A stretch of 64,000 nt of DNA from Sipunculus nudus (taxonomy: Eukaryota; Annelida; Sipuncula; Golfingiida; Sipunculidae): positions 59,082,889 to 59,146,888 of the forward strand of contig CM049315.1 of the NCBI GenBank assembly GCA_026874595.1, read 5' to 3'. This document shows, piece by piece, positions 38,935 through 52,775 of this stretch. Made by a program: the position numbers and the translations under genes. Within the stretch, counting starts at the first letter, position 1; each line of letters opens with the position of its first letter. A model generated the notes under the pieces. The model had not been told where the DNA came from and searched no databases. It saw nothing but the letters and a program-made list of their open reading frames with translations.

Positions 38935-41754
38935 GATAAACACTTTTTGAAAACATATAGATATACATGTGTGTGTGCCTATACCTATGATGCATAATTG
39001 ACAAATGCACATTTATTAGCACAGGCATGTAGATATACAATTCAATTTGCCCGCAAGGTAAGGTGTATGAAATTTCGGGTTTTGTTAATTTGGTTTTATT
39101 GGACACTGGGGGTAATGTAATTAAATCGGTCAGATCTGACAAACTTTGTTTCACTATCGTGACTAGATATCAATGGTATTGTCAGTTTTGGTGATCAATA
39201 TGAACTTGATGCCTGTTGGGGTCCGAGGAAATTACCTTTGATAGTTATGGGGTGTGCAGCTGACGCCGATTACCAGTGATATTAAAAGTAATCCGAGCCT
39301 ATCACCCATTCATTGAAGGGACAGTCCTGGTCGTGCCGAGACTGCCCGAGGGACGTATATAAGGCGTGACAAATTACTCTTCGTCTTCCGTGCTCATCCG
39401 GCCCGGACATCATGATCCACATTCACTAACCATCCGGTAAATCTTGAAACAGCCCCATAACTGGTTCATATAGACAGTTGCCGCACTGGTGAATATGATA
39501 CACCCCTCTCCCTTTAATGAAAGCAATGACGACTTACTCGCATGTCAGGTAATATATGAGATGACTCCTTTGTACAGGGCCGAGGTATCTGAACAGTCCA
39601 GTAGTGAACACATCTGATCTGTGCAGCAGCTGTTGAAGGCTGCAGACTTATGGGACAGCATATGAATGGCTGACACTAATGGCCCATAAGACGAGATTAC
39701 ATCGCGACCAGAAGCCCGCCAGGCTGCTGGACACAGCAAGTGGAAACATATGTCCCTGGCTGCGTGGAGAATAAAACCACCTAACCTAACCCGGCATAGG
39801 CGTCACACGATATGACCACAGCGTTATTCGACTCCCTACAGACGTGTCGTAATGTGTCACAGAGGGCGACCCTACCCTCACTTTGTTATTTGTCAAAATC
39901 AAAATAATGTGCTGCTTAAGTTGGAGCGTATGTTTATGTGGAGTGACATATTTTCAGTTAACCAACCCAAATGACCACCACCCTTGGCGCGCTTGTGTAT
40001 ACCTCTCTATTTCCCAAACACTCACTCATTCTACCCTTGAGCGATATGTATGTCAAATAATAAGTTTATTTATACTATTGTGACATATTTAGCTATTATT
40101 ATCTATCTTATCAACCGCTTTATCAGCATTCTAATACTGTTTCAGTATTGGAAGATCTAAAAGCCTGATAATTGCGTTTATCTGTGCAAAAATATGTCCG
40201 TAAAGTTACCCTTGTCAAAGAAGCTAAGCTTATAAGATGTAATATCCAACTTCCAATTTCTAATTATATCATATATAAAAGTCGCAATTTGCAAAGTTTA
40301 TGACAAATGTGTTTTATAGATATGTACCGATATTTGAAGAACGGACTCCACCAATAGGCCGTTACAAAAGATCTGAATTGGAACAAATCATATACACTTA
40401 AAATGTAAAGTACAATTTGATTACTGATCTATATAATGTAAAAACAGAGGTGAATGGTAAAGCTGGACCCTATGTTATGTACCGCAGTCACAACAGGTAG
40501 AGTCTGTACCAACTTGTTTCTATTTAAGAAGAATCTTTCGGAACTTTTATTTTTGTCACAATGATCGTTTTTATCTAATCAGCTTGAATTATTTTTTTCT
40601 TATCTTGATGCACTATCAATTTAACGTTCATCTGTACCAATAGCGATTCGAAAATAATCAGCCACCCTACAGTAATGTATATAGAAAATTTACCTGTAAG
40701 TATACTGCAGTATTATTTGGAATCATGACAGAACATTATTTAAATAAAATCAATGCTAATTCTATTCGTTAAAACGCCTTTAAAAGTTGTGCCGTAACAA
40801 CGCTATTAAAGGCATTGAATCTATAGTCTCAGAAACAGGGTATATTTGAAATCTTAATTTAAAAACGCACTTACTGTCACTCAAAGAGTGCAATCATCAA
40901 CGGTCTGCAATCCACAGCAATCTGACAACAGTTTCAAAATGCGGGTTGAATATATACAGGACGCACAAAAAAATGGACCCTCTGGCTCACCGTTATCCCT
41001 CTGACGCTGTTCCTAAGTAATTAGAACACCAGGCTCAGGTTTTTATCACCACATACAAGCCAGTATTAGATGACGCGACGCGACGCGCACCAGCCCCGCG
41101 GTAGATATATAGTTGCAAGTGAGATTAGTCGCTTAGTTGTTATGGTACTTATTAAAAACTACACGCTCGTAGAGTGCCCACATAAAAATACTAAAGCTCG
41201 TTATTTAGTATATCTTGCTTAATGGCATCAGAGTGGCCAGGCGTGTATATCGTTTATTTTCAATTCAAGCATGGAAGTGGAGACCCTAGGGTTAGAAAAA
41301 CATGCGATAAAATATACCCCCCGTCGTCCTGGCCGATCAAAAGATTTTGAAATGCGCTGGGGGTATTACATTGAGAGACTGATATAACATAAACATGTTT
41401 GATGTACATGGTGAGAGATTAACTTGCTTTACGTATGCCCTCGTAGGACGGTCGCTGCTCGTAACACACCCACTATTGGGAACAGCACCCCCGTTTATCA
41501 TGTGGACTCCAATATTTAATGATTCCTGCAGCGGATATTACAGAGACAATGTTATATATAGGACATATGGTCATATGATATGATGTTATTTCGCAACAGC
41601 GATTAATACAGGGGGAAATACAATTTTTACTGTGAAATGATTCCTGCGGTGTTCAGTGAAAGAAACATTAAAATAACTTTTACGTTTGCCTATTAAGTGA
41701 CTTTTTATATGATACATACGAACATACAGACTTAAGTCCACTTTTCTATATTAG

Positions 41755-41816
41755 GGGGACTCGGACTCGGACTTGGGCTCGAAGGTTCTGGACTCTGACT
41801 TATACTCGGACTCGGG
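41755..41816. repeat. Degenerate GACTCG hexamer repeat
   Basis: GGGGACTCGGACTCGGACTT begins the tract, with further ACTCGG, GACTCT and GGCTCG variants to 41816. A related CGACTCTGACTCGG lies near 42013. The spacing of the two clusters hints at subterminal repeats of a DNA transposon; this is unproven. Confidence 0.5.
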
Positions 41817-42949
41817 AGCCCAGCAAGTAAAGGCTACAGCTCTATCACGACTTGTATACATGCGTGAGCTACCATCAGAATATTAGGCATAAAAATAAGA
41901 CTATATTTACCAAACTTCAATTCAGCATCGGGAACTAAAGGTAATTTAACATTCAGAATACACATGATTATCTATATTTTTCATTTAAAATTTCTAAACA
42001 AGGAGACGTGTATTCGACTCTGACTCGGAAATCGTTAGAATGGTGATATCAAAATAGGTATGCAAAATGGCGCGTGTGTCCGTGCGTGCATGTGCGTGTC
42101 CAACAATAAACAATAAGCGTCCTCTGTCTGTGGTATGTGTCACTTTACATACACTTATGGAGACTAAGAGTCATATTTCTACATACATATATAGAAAAAA
42201 ACCATGTAGTATTACAGTTTCAGTGCAATTTTTATAAGTAGATCTGCAGCTGTCGCCCCGTTCCCCTAATCAGAGTTTAACTACTGTAACGTATGAACCA
42301 TATACCAGAGGGAAGCTATCGTCAAACCTTGTGATCAAATTTTAACAAATATATAAAATTTAAAATAAAAACATAGAGAGCAAAAAAAGTAACGTAAGCC
42401 TTATGTGTTTTATTTATATATTTTTTATGTGATCTTACGCTGCATGTGTGAGAGCCAAGAATCGGTTACAATGGCATCATACAACAATGCAATGACTGTC
42501 AAGTTATGGGAGGATTTTTTAATACACTAAATTTAGTAACTAAATCTGCCTAAAGTGGAAACGTTGAAACTCTCATTAGGTCATCCTGACCTTCATATTC
42601 ATTTACAAAAGGAAAGAATAAATCAATAATCTGCTGAAGCTGATAAATTTCCTTACAATGACGCCTCCTTGCAGAAAAACGCATTCATGTTGTGGAATCA
42701 TTCGACCAGTTTTGGTAACTGCGTGGATATGGCGACGTTTCAAGGACAGGCATTATTAGACCCTGGAAGCTACTCTATGTATAAAGATCATCATGTTATC
42801 TTTATACATTATTTTCTGTTGGCAACCACTCTTCCGTTCAAGGAGGAGATTAAGCAGCTTATATCCTGACATCACGCTTGACTCTGAGCCACTATTCATC
42901 ATAACATAAGCCAAAGACGAGATACAAATTGTGGTAACTCCAAAACGCA

Positions 42950-42964
42950 CATCCAGGGGGCAGC
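42950..42964 (+). promoter_or_regulatory. CTCF-like motif
   Basis: CATCCAGGGGGCAGC matches the CTCF core at 13 of 15 positions, including the full CAGGGGGCAGC part. Confidence 0.3.
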
Positions 42965-43249
42965 ACTAACATTACAAACAAACTCGTACTGATCGCGAGT
43001 ATCTGACTACAGACGTTTAATCAGTTATACCATCTTGACAACTAAGTGGAGTTTTAAGTGTTTAATTTTATTAATCTGTTTCTGTAGAGACAAACGCAAT
43101 TTAAATACAAATTTCGATGATGCGGGTTGTGGTTGTTGCGAGAGTATGCACTCCAACCACATGAAAAAAGAACCAGATGACCCAAACTTACCCTATTTCA
43201 TCCCTGAAAGTATTGCCTATGCAATAGTATGTGAGGGTATGCGTTCATC

Positions 43250-43490
43250 CGAGTTCTTGTTTGTGTTTGTGTGTGTTTGTCCACACCATAACTCACGCAA
43301 TCATGAACGGATTCTCATGAAATTTTCAATGCTTTTCGGGAATGGACCAATGAAGAATCGCCGAGGTTTTGGTGTGGATCCGGCTGATGACCTGGATTCA
43401 GGAACGTCATCAACGAGTATTCATGAATGCAAACACGTGTTGGGGAGCATCCACAATAAGCTGAGGCTTGCATTCCTTTGAATGCAGATT
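43250..43490. repeat. Dispersed repeat family R2, copy 1
   Basis: It shares with 59465-59790 a run of TGTTTGTGTGTGTTTG, then CATAACTCA, GAACGGATTCTCATGAAA (TCATGAACGGAATCCCATGA in the other copy), GGTGTGGATCCGG and CTGGATTCAGG. The same order and spacing show common descent. I recall such repeats (CATAACTC..GAACGGATT..ATGAAA) widely in animal genomes. The open frame over it is not a gene. Confidence 0.65.
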
Positions 43491-44424
43491 TATAGTTAAG
43501 AAGGTGGTTGGAATTGTATTGAAAGGTGCACTTGTTGACATTTTTTAGGGCAGAATAGAGGAATTTGTTGTCGAACTTTAACTGATCTTTCCATCCTTTA
43601 TGAGTTCCTACTTTTTAACAACTGATGGATTGCCTTCACCGTTCAGTTTATTATATTACTATGATATATGTATAATTAACAAATTATATAAGTGCATTAC
43701 GCAGAGTTTATACGTCGTACCTATGTGTGTAGAAGTGATAACATGGCCCATAAGGATTTTTTTTTTAATTTGAATCGGAGGTTACTGGGGGTGTTGTATA
43801 TGCAATGTAAATCCAAAACTTTCCGTTCCACTAAGTTCACGTTTCAAATGGTTCTTACATGGAAATAAAAGAAGGGCTATATCATAGCCCGGCATACTGA
43901 AATTGATGGAAGAAGCTTACAGAAATCACACACACATAGGCCTCTCTATTCATTTAAATAAATAATGGGGAAAAAATTAGGGCAAAATAGTTATCAACAA
44001 CTGACTGACCGCCAATACCAGCCAATCACATGTCGTCAGACGAGATCTGTATATACAGGCCGTCCATCATGGCGGATAAAGCGAGGTGCAGACAGTCGGC
44101 TTTATTGCAACAGTCTGGTCGGCCCCGGGGGAAATGGTGGGCAATGGTATCACTGACCATTTCAGCATGTTGCGGCCCTCAAACAAACCTAACACAAGGG
44201 TTTGTTTGGCACACCAGGCTTATGCCTTCACCCTGTCCATGGTTATATTTTGACTCACGTACCGAAACACATCACCTTGGCTGCGGTGTAGGTCGCCGTC
44301 AGCTAAATCGCCAAACGCTGCCAGCTCCACTCTTTTTATGCTCGATGTGAGAAATGTTTCTTAATGGAAACTATATTTTTATGCTTACCAAAATAATAAT
44401 ATCCACATAAACATAACTATTGTA

Positions 44425-44521
44425 CGGTGGCTAATTTAGGACACAGTGAAATTTTCATTTATCCCGAGATATTATCTCGAGATCTCGAGATGTTTTGGTT
44501 TGTGCCCTAAATCAGCCAACG
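44425..44521. mobile_element. 97-bp TA-flanked palindromic MITE
   Basis: Terminal inverted repeats CGGTGGCTAATTTAGGACAC (left) and GTGCCCTAAATCAGCCAACG (right) match at 17 of 20 positions. Both ends are bordered by TA, the target duplication of Tc1/mariner-type elements. The centre holds repeated CTCGAGAT palindromes (about 44464-44490), so the whole can fold into one long hairpin. It has no coding capacity, so it would be mobilised by a transposase in trans. Confidence 0.75.
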
Positions 44522-44880
44522 TAGTATATGACCCAAAGTCGGTAATTACCATTTCTGAACAATATACCATATTTCTTTGAATTGTATTTTGGAGGAAGGG
44601 ATGTTAGCGGGATTCTTTCATCAGAATTGTCATAAATGTGGACAATCTGAAAGGTTACTTATCGAAAAGTAACATCTCGAGCTGATCTTTGTTCCAGTTG
44701 TTTGTGTATATTGTAGAATAATACATGGTAACTTGTACAAAAAGAAAGATAAATTAGTAAGATCGAAGCCGGCAAGAAAGTGCGTGTAATGTCATATCTG
44801 AAGCCGTCTGTTATATATGCTTTGTTTTATAAGTGGCATAGTCCCTGCATGGGGTCTGTTCCTCTAATTTGTATACATCA

Positions 44881-44891
44881 CAGGGGGCGCT
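44881..44891 (+). promoter_or_regulatory. CTCF-core-like motif
   Basis: CAGGGGGCGCT is the exact 3' eleven bases of the CTCF core. The four bases before it (ATCA) do not fit. Confidence 0.3.
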
Positions 44892-46604
44892 TCTCATGAT
44901 TTCAGTGCGGACATATTATCTCATAGTGCGCATGCTGAAGCGGGTGTGTTAGACTTCTTCTCGGGGCCACGTGCTGTGCCCACGTTGAGTAATCAGTCAG
45001 ATACGGTCCTTTACTATTACACGGACAGATGAGATAATTACCCATGTATATGAGCTAATGATCCTTAGGAATGCTTTATATTGATCAGAATCAGATGGTT
45101 ATACAAGCAGTTTTTCATTATCTCTGTCTGCTTTGTTCGATGATCTGCAGCATTTGGGTGCATGGTTCATTGGTATATCTGTATACTAATAAAACTTTGA
45201 AAGAGAAAATGATATTCTTCATAATGAAAAGTTCAGCAGTTATGTTCGACTATTCATATAATTATGCCACAAATCGATCTCCTGGATCTCAGGTAGACTA
45301 TTTTGCAAATGAATTGTTGAACTATTAATCTGAATTTTAACGTTAAAAATATCTCGCATAATGGATATTTTTTTTCGCAGCTGCAGCTTTATGGCATCAA
45401 CTATAACAAAAAGTAATCAATTTTTGTATATGGATATTAAGTACAAGACAAATTCCGTTTTGATTGGCAGAGTGCAATAAATGCCTATCATTCCTCGATC
45501 ATACAATTCTCTTAATGCCTTATGTCTGGAGTACTATAGTATGCAACTCTTTTCATTAAATATGAAAATCACATGCAGTTCTGTCAACCTTACTTGTATA
45601 CATATTTGTAAAGAGAAATATTATTCTAAAAATAATTTCACATATAATATGTTTTAACTAAGTAAAATATTAATTTCATAGGGCCCCCTATATAATTTAA
45701 TATTAAATAAATTTGACTGAATACTTTATTTCGGCAGCAATATTTAAGCAGGCCAGGGAAGAGATCTTTGTTGATTCCCACGAAATGACTGACACCTGTT
45801 TTGCCAGCAAAGGAAATCCTAGCACCGCCCGGACTAATTTATTGACGGTCAGCCGCGAAGCCGCCGCACACAGGGGTGTGTTTCTCGTAGTCGACCCGGG
45901 GGTGCGGCAAGATGACACCCCCTATCAGCAGGTGCCCGGGGGGTCAGGCAGCTGACCACGATCGTCTTGTAAATCAGAGAGGGCGCCTGTCATACCTTCA
46001 GTACTGCTGCCGTTATCTTGGGTCAGCATGCTGGGTGGGTCAAATGGTGTAAGGCTCCCTGCGGGGAAGGTGAGGCCATATGTTTTGTCCACACTGAGTC
46101 AGGTCATTCTTAACTCATACACGTTTCAGATAAGAAAATTGCTGTTGTATGAGATAATGACACGTAGTATTCTCTTTAAATTGATCAGATTCAGGCATTC
46201 AGGCTTTCCGTCTGATGCGGAAAGATAAAATCTATATACTGGCAAGATAATTCCCAATATCTTGTGTATGTAAAAGTGGGAAAATCTTAAATCTTTGTTG
46301 CCTGTGAGAAAAAGGTTTTACATAAAAGTTCTTAAAGCTGCTTGTGTTTCAGACTTGAATAGAACAGGTAACGGTGGAAACAGCGGAAAATGCGAAAAGG
46401 TAACTTAGAACAAGTGACCCATTTGTCATGACGCTCAGCTGACTAAGAAAACATTCACAAAAGGAATTTTATCATCTAAAAGCCAAATTTTGTAGGTGGT
46501 ATCCCCATTCAATTGTAGCAATCAAAGTTCTTCAAAATCAACAAGAACAAAACGTTTCAGGATAATATATGTAGCCATTCCCATGAAATCTAGCCATTCT
46601 GTAT

Positions 46605-47945
46605 GTAGTCAGCTGAGCTAAAAATGACCATATATAGGTCACACTGACCTAATTTCAGGTTTCCAGGGAGATTGGTCTAGGACCTCTCTGGATGTACAAT
46701 TAAAAGTTTCTAGGTCTAACGGTTGCAATGTGTGCCGTGTTAACGGACCGAATGCTTCACTTGAAGGTCTGAAAAAATGGAGACAAAAATAATACAGGTG
46801 CCCCCCCCCCCAACCCAGTCTTCAAGAAATGATGAAACACTCAATGATCAATATGCAGGGGAAAAAACATGTCAATCAATGCATTAGTTATTCAGATACT
46901 GAAGCTTTTGTATTAAATTTTTAATTATTCTGTGGGGTACTTTCGAGCCCTATTGCTCAAAGAATATAGGTCACAGTGACCTTATTTCAGGTTTCCATGG
47001 AGATATTTTATGGGCCTCTTTAGATTTTTATTAGAAGTTCTAGGTCAAGCGGTTACGATTTGTGCCTATTTAGAAGACAGACGGATGGCAGACGACGGAC
47101 AAAGAGTGATCGCAATATAAATCTTTCAGATGACTTTCAGTCAGCTTAGCTAAAAAGCTTGTCACCACGCCTAAGAAATGTTGAGCTTTTGTATTAAATT
47201 TTTAATTATTTCTGGGGTTACTTTAGAGCCCCATAGCTCGGAGGATATAGGTCACAGTTACCTAATTTCAGGTTTCCAAGATGGTTTTTTATGGACCTGA
47301 GACAAGTAACGTAAGAAGATTCAAGGTCTAGCGGAAACAATTTATGCCCCATCTGACTGACTGGGTGCTCAAAATCATGTTTTTATCCTGTAGATCGCAA
47401 AATATAGGTCACCATGACCAAATTTCAGGTTTTCAAGATGATTTTTATGGACCTCCATTTGAGTAACGTGAGAAGATTCTAGGCCTAGCGAATACAATTT
47501 GTGCCCTGTTAACGGACAGACTGCTTCATCTGAAGTTCTCAAAAATTGAGGAAAAATTGCGAAACATAAGATAAAAAACAGGTGGTGCCACAAGGCTTCA
47601 GGAAATGATGAATTACTCAATGATCAATATGCATGGAAAGAATCATAGCAATCAATGCATTTGTTATTCTGATACTGGAGCTTTTGTATGACCTTTTAAT
47701 TATTCTGTGGGGTACTTTCGAGCCTTATTGCTCAAAGAATATAGGTCACAGTGACCTTATTTCAGGTTTCCATGGAGATTTTTTATGGACCTCTTTGGAT
47801 TTTTAATTAAAAGTTTCTAGGTCAAGCGGTTACGATTTGTGCTTAGCAGACAGACGGATGACGGACGACGGACAAAGAGTGATCGCAATATATATACATG
47901 TAATTCAAATGGCTTTCAGTTAGCTTAGATAAAAGGCATGTGGCC
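46605..47945. repeat. Composite tandem block of dispersed repeat family R1
   Basis: Recurring landmarks are CAGGTTTCCA (near 46659, 46988, 47271, 47764, diverged at 47424), AGGTCACAGTGACC-like sequence, TTCTAGGTC, GATTTGTGCC, GACGGACAAAGAGTGATCGC and an end in CAGCTTAGCTAAAA. A larger unit repeats at an offset of 769-776 bp (46741 against 47510; 46981 against 47756), so about 400 bp has been duplicated as a higher-order unit with internal modules between. A single relative lies at 8925-9280. No coding frame. Class not assigned. Confidence 0.75.
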
Positions 47946-49621
47946 ACGCCTAGGAAATGCCTGTTTGCGATCTGGAAATGTCAGAAATGTCGGAAAAAAA
48001 GTGAAAATTATATAATGAGGCCCCCACATAGGTTGAGTGATCTCAATCAAGTTAACAAACTTATGCATGCATAACCTAGCACATTTTAATGATTGTTCAG
48101 TGTTGGATAAAATGTGACAAGAGCAAATAGGTGCATGACCAAATATTTAATATAAAAATGAATATAAAATATGATTTCAAGGTGACGAATAATCAGCGAA
48201 AGCCCCGTTATAAATATTAAAAAAAAATTGGGAGAACTAAACAAAGGTTTATAAATGTAATCAGTGAAACAATATAAGTTTCATTCCGCTTTTATCCGGC
48301 GATTGCAGCTCTCGGCGATGACATGTTCCACTTCGCTAAATTTTACTTATTTTTTTGTGACAGTTCTGTTAGGTTATAAATTGTAAGGAAATTTGATCCG
48401 AGGAAAAACGTGTATAGGTTTCTTCAGAGACAGGCGTTACTTGTCAACCTTTCTTAAAGGTGCGTGGTTTTGTCATTAGTGTATTTATATAACCAGGGAC
48501 CAGAGACTAACGATTGTCATTAATTAACTCCTGTCACAGAGCCGTATGACAAATGTCGGACAAGCGTTCCGCCATAACGGGTGGTCCGCTTTGAACTCGG
48601 CATGAATCCTTATCTGGTCATCCTGGAATTCGATTAAAGTGCCCCGCAACACTTTCGTTTTCATTGATGGGGCGAATGTGAAGAGTCTTTTGCAGGACCT
48701 ACCGGAATGTGTCCAGCATTGCTAGGATGATCAGGATATTGGCATTGCGCGCCCCGGGCCCCGCGGGGAGAGATCGCTGATAGCTTACACAGATATCAAC
48801 GGTCTATTAATTGTCTCACGACAACACCGACTCTCAGGGGACATGTCTTTCATCTTGCCTATAGGAAGGATAACAAAACAGCGGGGGCTGGGGCTCTGTC
48901 TTTGAAGTTTTCCTGAGTTGCAGAAACAGGTTCTTATATCCCTATAAAGGTATATACGTGCATATATATATATAAATTTTTCGGCGATCCTCTAAAGTCA
49001 GCTATTTGGACATTTTCTTAGAGACAAACTTTGGCACTAGGTAAGTAGGTTAGGATTGTATAAGTTGTGGTTTCTGCTTCAACAAAGATCACGTGCTCAA
49101 AGATCGAAAGTAATTGTTCTTTGTGTTACATGCAGTGCTACATAACTTGTCCCGGCAATATACGAGCGGAAGAGGACAGGGTCTGTTGAAAATGTATGAC
49201 GAATGTCACTTTATCATGATGCCCGGTGAGAGATAAATTATCCGGAAGAACTGGCGGTTGTTTATGCATAAAAATAGATACACTTATCTGAATCACCTTC
49301 AAGATTATCCAGGAATTATCGAGAATTTAACCAAATTTAGTAAAACTGATAGAAAAGAATTCTGCTACAGAGGGCGAAACACACCGTGGCACACATACAC
49401 ATACCCATATGCGTATATGTGATTGTATGTAATACTATGTAAGCATATATATTTTTAGGTAATTATATATCATTGTGCAAAGTTATATACCAATCAGATC
49501 GAATATATTGTATTCCCTCCTAAATGGCCCATGTCAAACTAATCATTCACCAGGACAAACCTATATATAACCAAATGAAAGGTCCAACTTCCAAGCCACA
49601 AGAAAAATATCTTTCCAGAGG

Positions 49622-49885
49622 GGTAGGACGTGGCCTAGTGGTTAAGGCGTTCGACCTCCGCCAGTGACGCCAAGGCATTACTATGGTGAAATCTCACAAG
49701 AACCTCATGACACTCGGCGCAAATGTCTTATCGACAGGACTGTCCCTAGGGCCGTGTATATAAAACCTGAAATTCAGTCTTAACGTATATGGGTATCTTC
49801 ATCAGAAGCCAGGCAACAGAAAAGGCAGGGAACTTTTAAAAAAAATTAGAAAAAAAAATTTAAAAAAAAACAGAAAACAAAATTC
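49622..49885 (+). mobile_element. tRNA-derived SINE-like element
   Basis: The head GGACGTGGCCTAGTGGTTAA (49626-49645) carries a pol III A-box (TGGCCTAGTGG at 49631-49641) and continues GGCGTTCGACC, like the 5' half of tRNA-Ser/Leu genes. A B-box is weak or lost (GTTCGACCTCC). A body of about 180 bases leads to an A-rich tail (about 49837-49871). It cannot be a working tRNA gene because the 3' half is absent. No clear target duplication. Confidence 0.5.
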
Positions 49886-52097
49886 TTGAGTTTTAACCCC
49901 ATGCAGTACATTTCTACAAAGCTTTTCCTTTTTTCCAATTTATTTGAATACTGTAACCAGATGCATGGATGGATGTCGCTGTTTGTAATTAAAGTACACG
50001 TTTAGGGATAATTCAGTCAGTTATGATGAACACCAGGCCTCAAACACTTAATAACTACCATGGCATACTTCTTCTGGACATGGCCCTTTTCAAGCTTTCG
50101 ATCGTTTGGAACATGTTTATGGCATGAACCAGACGTGGGAGCCCCCTGCCGTTCTGGAAACAGATACCCTCGGCTAACGATATCCCTGCCCTGGTGTCTA
50201 ATGACACTGTGGCGCCGCGGCTCCAGTCACCAACTTCATCTTATGTTAATTAAATTATCTCCGAGGAATTACAAAGAGAACATTATTTTTTGTTTTGAAT
50301 TATGGAAAGACTGTTATGTTACGACTGTGTATGTTTATGATTAGTTCTGTTCTGTGATATTGCTGAAGTTGTCCTCCCTCCCTCAAACACCGGAAGGTCC
50401 ATTCCAGAAAGTGTAGACACACACACAGAAAAAAACATTGTGCACGACTACAATATATAATGTCTTTTGAATACCCATGCAAAAGCTGACTTTCTCAAAA
50501 CAATAACAGTTTAAAAGGCCCTAGCTCCATGGTATTAAAAAGACCCGGAAAAATATTTTTCAAAACAATAAACTTTAAAAAAGGCTCTGGATTTAGAAGT
50601 ATTCCGCAGCATCCCGACCAGATTTGTTCGCAGGTATATTGGTTCCGCTCTCAGAATAACTTAAAATGGATAAAACTAATCGCCATAAACGCTGTTCATA
50701 ACTATGATCATGCGGTCAAAGGAAAGGAATGTTTGAGTTTTTATTACATAATCCGTATGGCACTCTTTTGCATATATCCTAAATCTATGCAGAATTTGAG
50801 CCGAGGAGCTATCTCAAATTTTACATATCGAGAAAACGTTTACTCCAAATGCGGTGAAATTCAAAGGGGAGAGTCGTAAATATTTCATCATTAATTTTTA
50901 AAGCTTTTTAAGAGGGGGAAAAAGAACACGTAACAATGTTCTCTTTGCACTCATTTCAAATTCAAAATGTTTCAAGAGATTTTAGAAATTAGATATTCAG
51001 CAGATGCCATATGTTCTGCCAATGAGGCAGTGAGATAAAAGAATGCAGCAGACAACAGACCGTTCCTTGTTTTACGGTAACAGGTCTGCATGCAGGAATG
51101 GATTTCCTACAGTAACCGCGGACACAAACGAAAACATAACCAGGTGGTTATCATCTCTGATCCTGACAGATAGCTGGGAACCGTTAGTCAGGCCAGGAGC
51201 GATGTCCGGCCGACAAAATCAACTCCACACACAAGGTATCATGTCCGACCCCTGCAGGGAAACAAACCATTTCACCGAGCGAGGCGCGTCAAGAGTTGTG
51301 AGTGTCCAACAGAGGCGCTATGATCTGTTGATGGTTGGGATACACACGGGGTGACACTGCGACAGAGCATGCCTATATATATTGAGTGATATATAAGGAA
51401 ATATTTACGGCTGCTCCTAGCGGTTCCTGACGTAACCCAGCCTGCCATGTGGTGCTTCCAAACAAATGATCACGTGTCACCGGCGAGACTATAAACGAGA
51501 GTTACATTGAGACGGATTATCGGTCGTCTGTTGTGAGAAGTAAGATTGGTGACCCGCTTAAACCTCGTCAGATTAATTCGGTCCCATCACCATGGGTTAC
51601 AGTAATAGCTCCGACGACAGAGAACACGAGGTTTAACGAAAGTATGAGATATGCATGCTCCGAAATAAACAGCAAATCTTAAGTGTTTTGCTTATCTATT
51701 ACCATTAGTATGACAGTGTCTTATTTATGAAAATAAACAAACGAACACGCATTAATACACTTCCTTTACTTCAGTTGAGATCCTTCTATATGTGTTTGCA
51801 GACAAACCCGAGATATCTCAATATATCAAACAAACGCAAGCAAATCTACTTTATTTCAGCCCTCGAAAGTTTGTAGAATCTGATACTTATTAAACATGCT
51901 AGCTACAAAGGATTTAAAATAAAAAGACAAATGAAAATATGAACGGTAAAAGAAATCTTTTAAAAACCGTTTGTTTTAATTTCACAGGACAAATGGATTT
52001 TTTAAAGTTTTAACATTTGCTATCTAAATTCCAATAATAAAAGTACCTAAACTACAAAGCGTTATTATTTCTCATATAAATAAAGATATCCTTAAAT

Positions 52098-52141
52098 ATA
52101 TATAAATATATTTTATATATGATATATATATTTATATATAT
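52098..52141. repeat. Imperfect (AT)n tract
   Basis: Short ATAT runs separated by AAATA and TTTATA, with local palindromes. Confidence 0.8.
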
Positions 52142-52775
52142 GGACCTACCTGCATAACCAACTATAGCCACATAAAACAATGAAAAACTATTGTAAAAAT
52201 TCGCGAAATGGTGATTGTACAGTACCCGATCTCAGAATATAAAAAAGTGAAATCCTATGAAAAAAGGGTTGTCTCATCCAAAGGATCAAGATATTTGCAT
52301 GTATAATTTTTATACTTAAATAATGTGAGGCCTGTATCAAGAGACAAAAACTCAATTCTACCTACCGGTTAACTTGAGATGTGTCTTCCTGGTAAAGTCT
52401 ATTGAATAGTCTTCTGTAAATGTTTCAGTTAAAACGTCAGTTTCGTATCCTATTGTAGATATTTGCCTTCTGGATAAACACCGGAACTTTATTTTCTTCA
52501 ATCATGTGCACGATATATATAACTTTAAACATGAATGCCTGTAATATAAACGGCGCTCCAGAAATAACTGTCGGTGAAAGCAATGTCTGATCACCCAGTG
52601 GTTAATCTAGCACCTTCACGTGTTCTTCCAAGGCTGAAACTAGCAGTGACGTCCGCTAATCGCTGACCAGTTGGTCTCCCGTCAGATAGAACTGCGATTG
52701 GTCTCCAACAGTTGTCTTCCAGCTCATCATGTATTGAGCCCGCGGGCGACTGCTATAAGAATTGGCTACCGTGCG

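Larger units (their letters stand above)
43491..46604. other. Intergenic stretch, no gene seen
   Basis: It contains the MITE at 44425-44521 and a CTCF-core-like match at 44881-44891. A GC-richer island at 45720-45960 is open on both strands but matches nothing I know. Confidence 0.5.

Noticed and set aside
43035-43481. 148-codon plus-strand frame
   Set aside because: More than half of it lies in the non-coding dispersed repeat R2, which also occurs at 59465.
45713-45955. Open frames on both strands in a GC-richer island
   Set aside because: Neither product matches a family I know; overlapping frames on both strands are typical of GC-rich chance frames.
49622-49700. Functional tRNA gene
   Set aside because: Only the 5' half resembles a tRNA; there is no paired acceptor stem or intact T arm.
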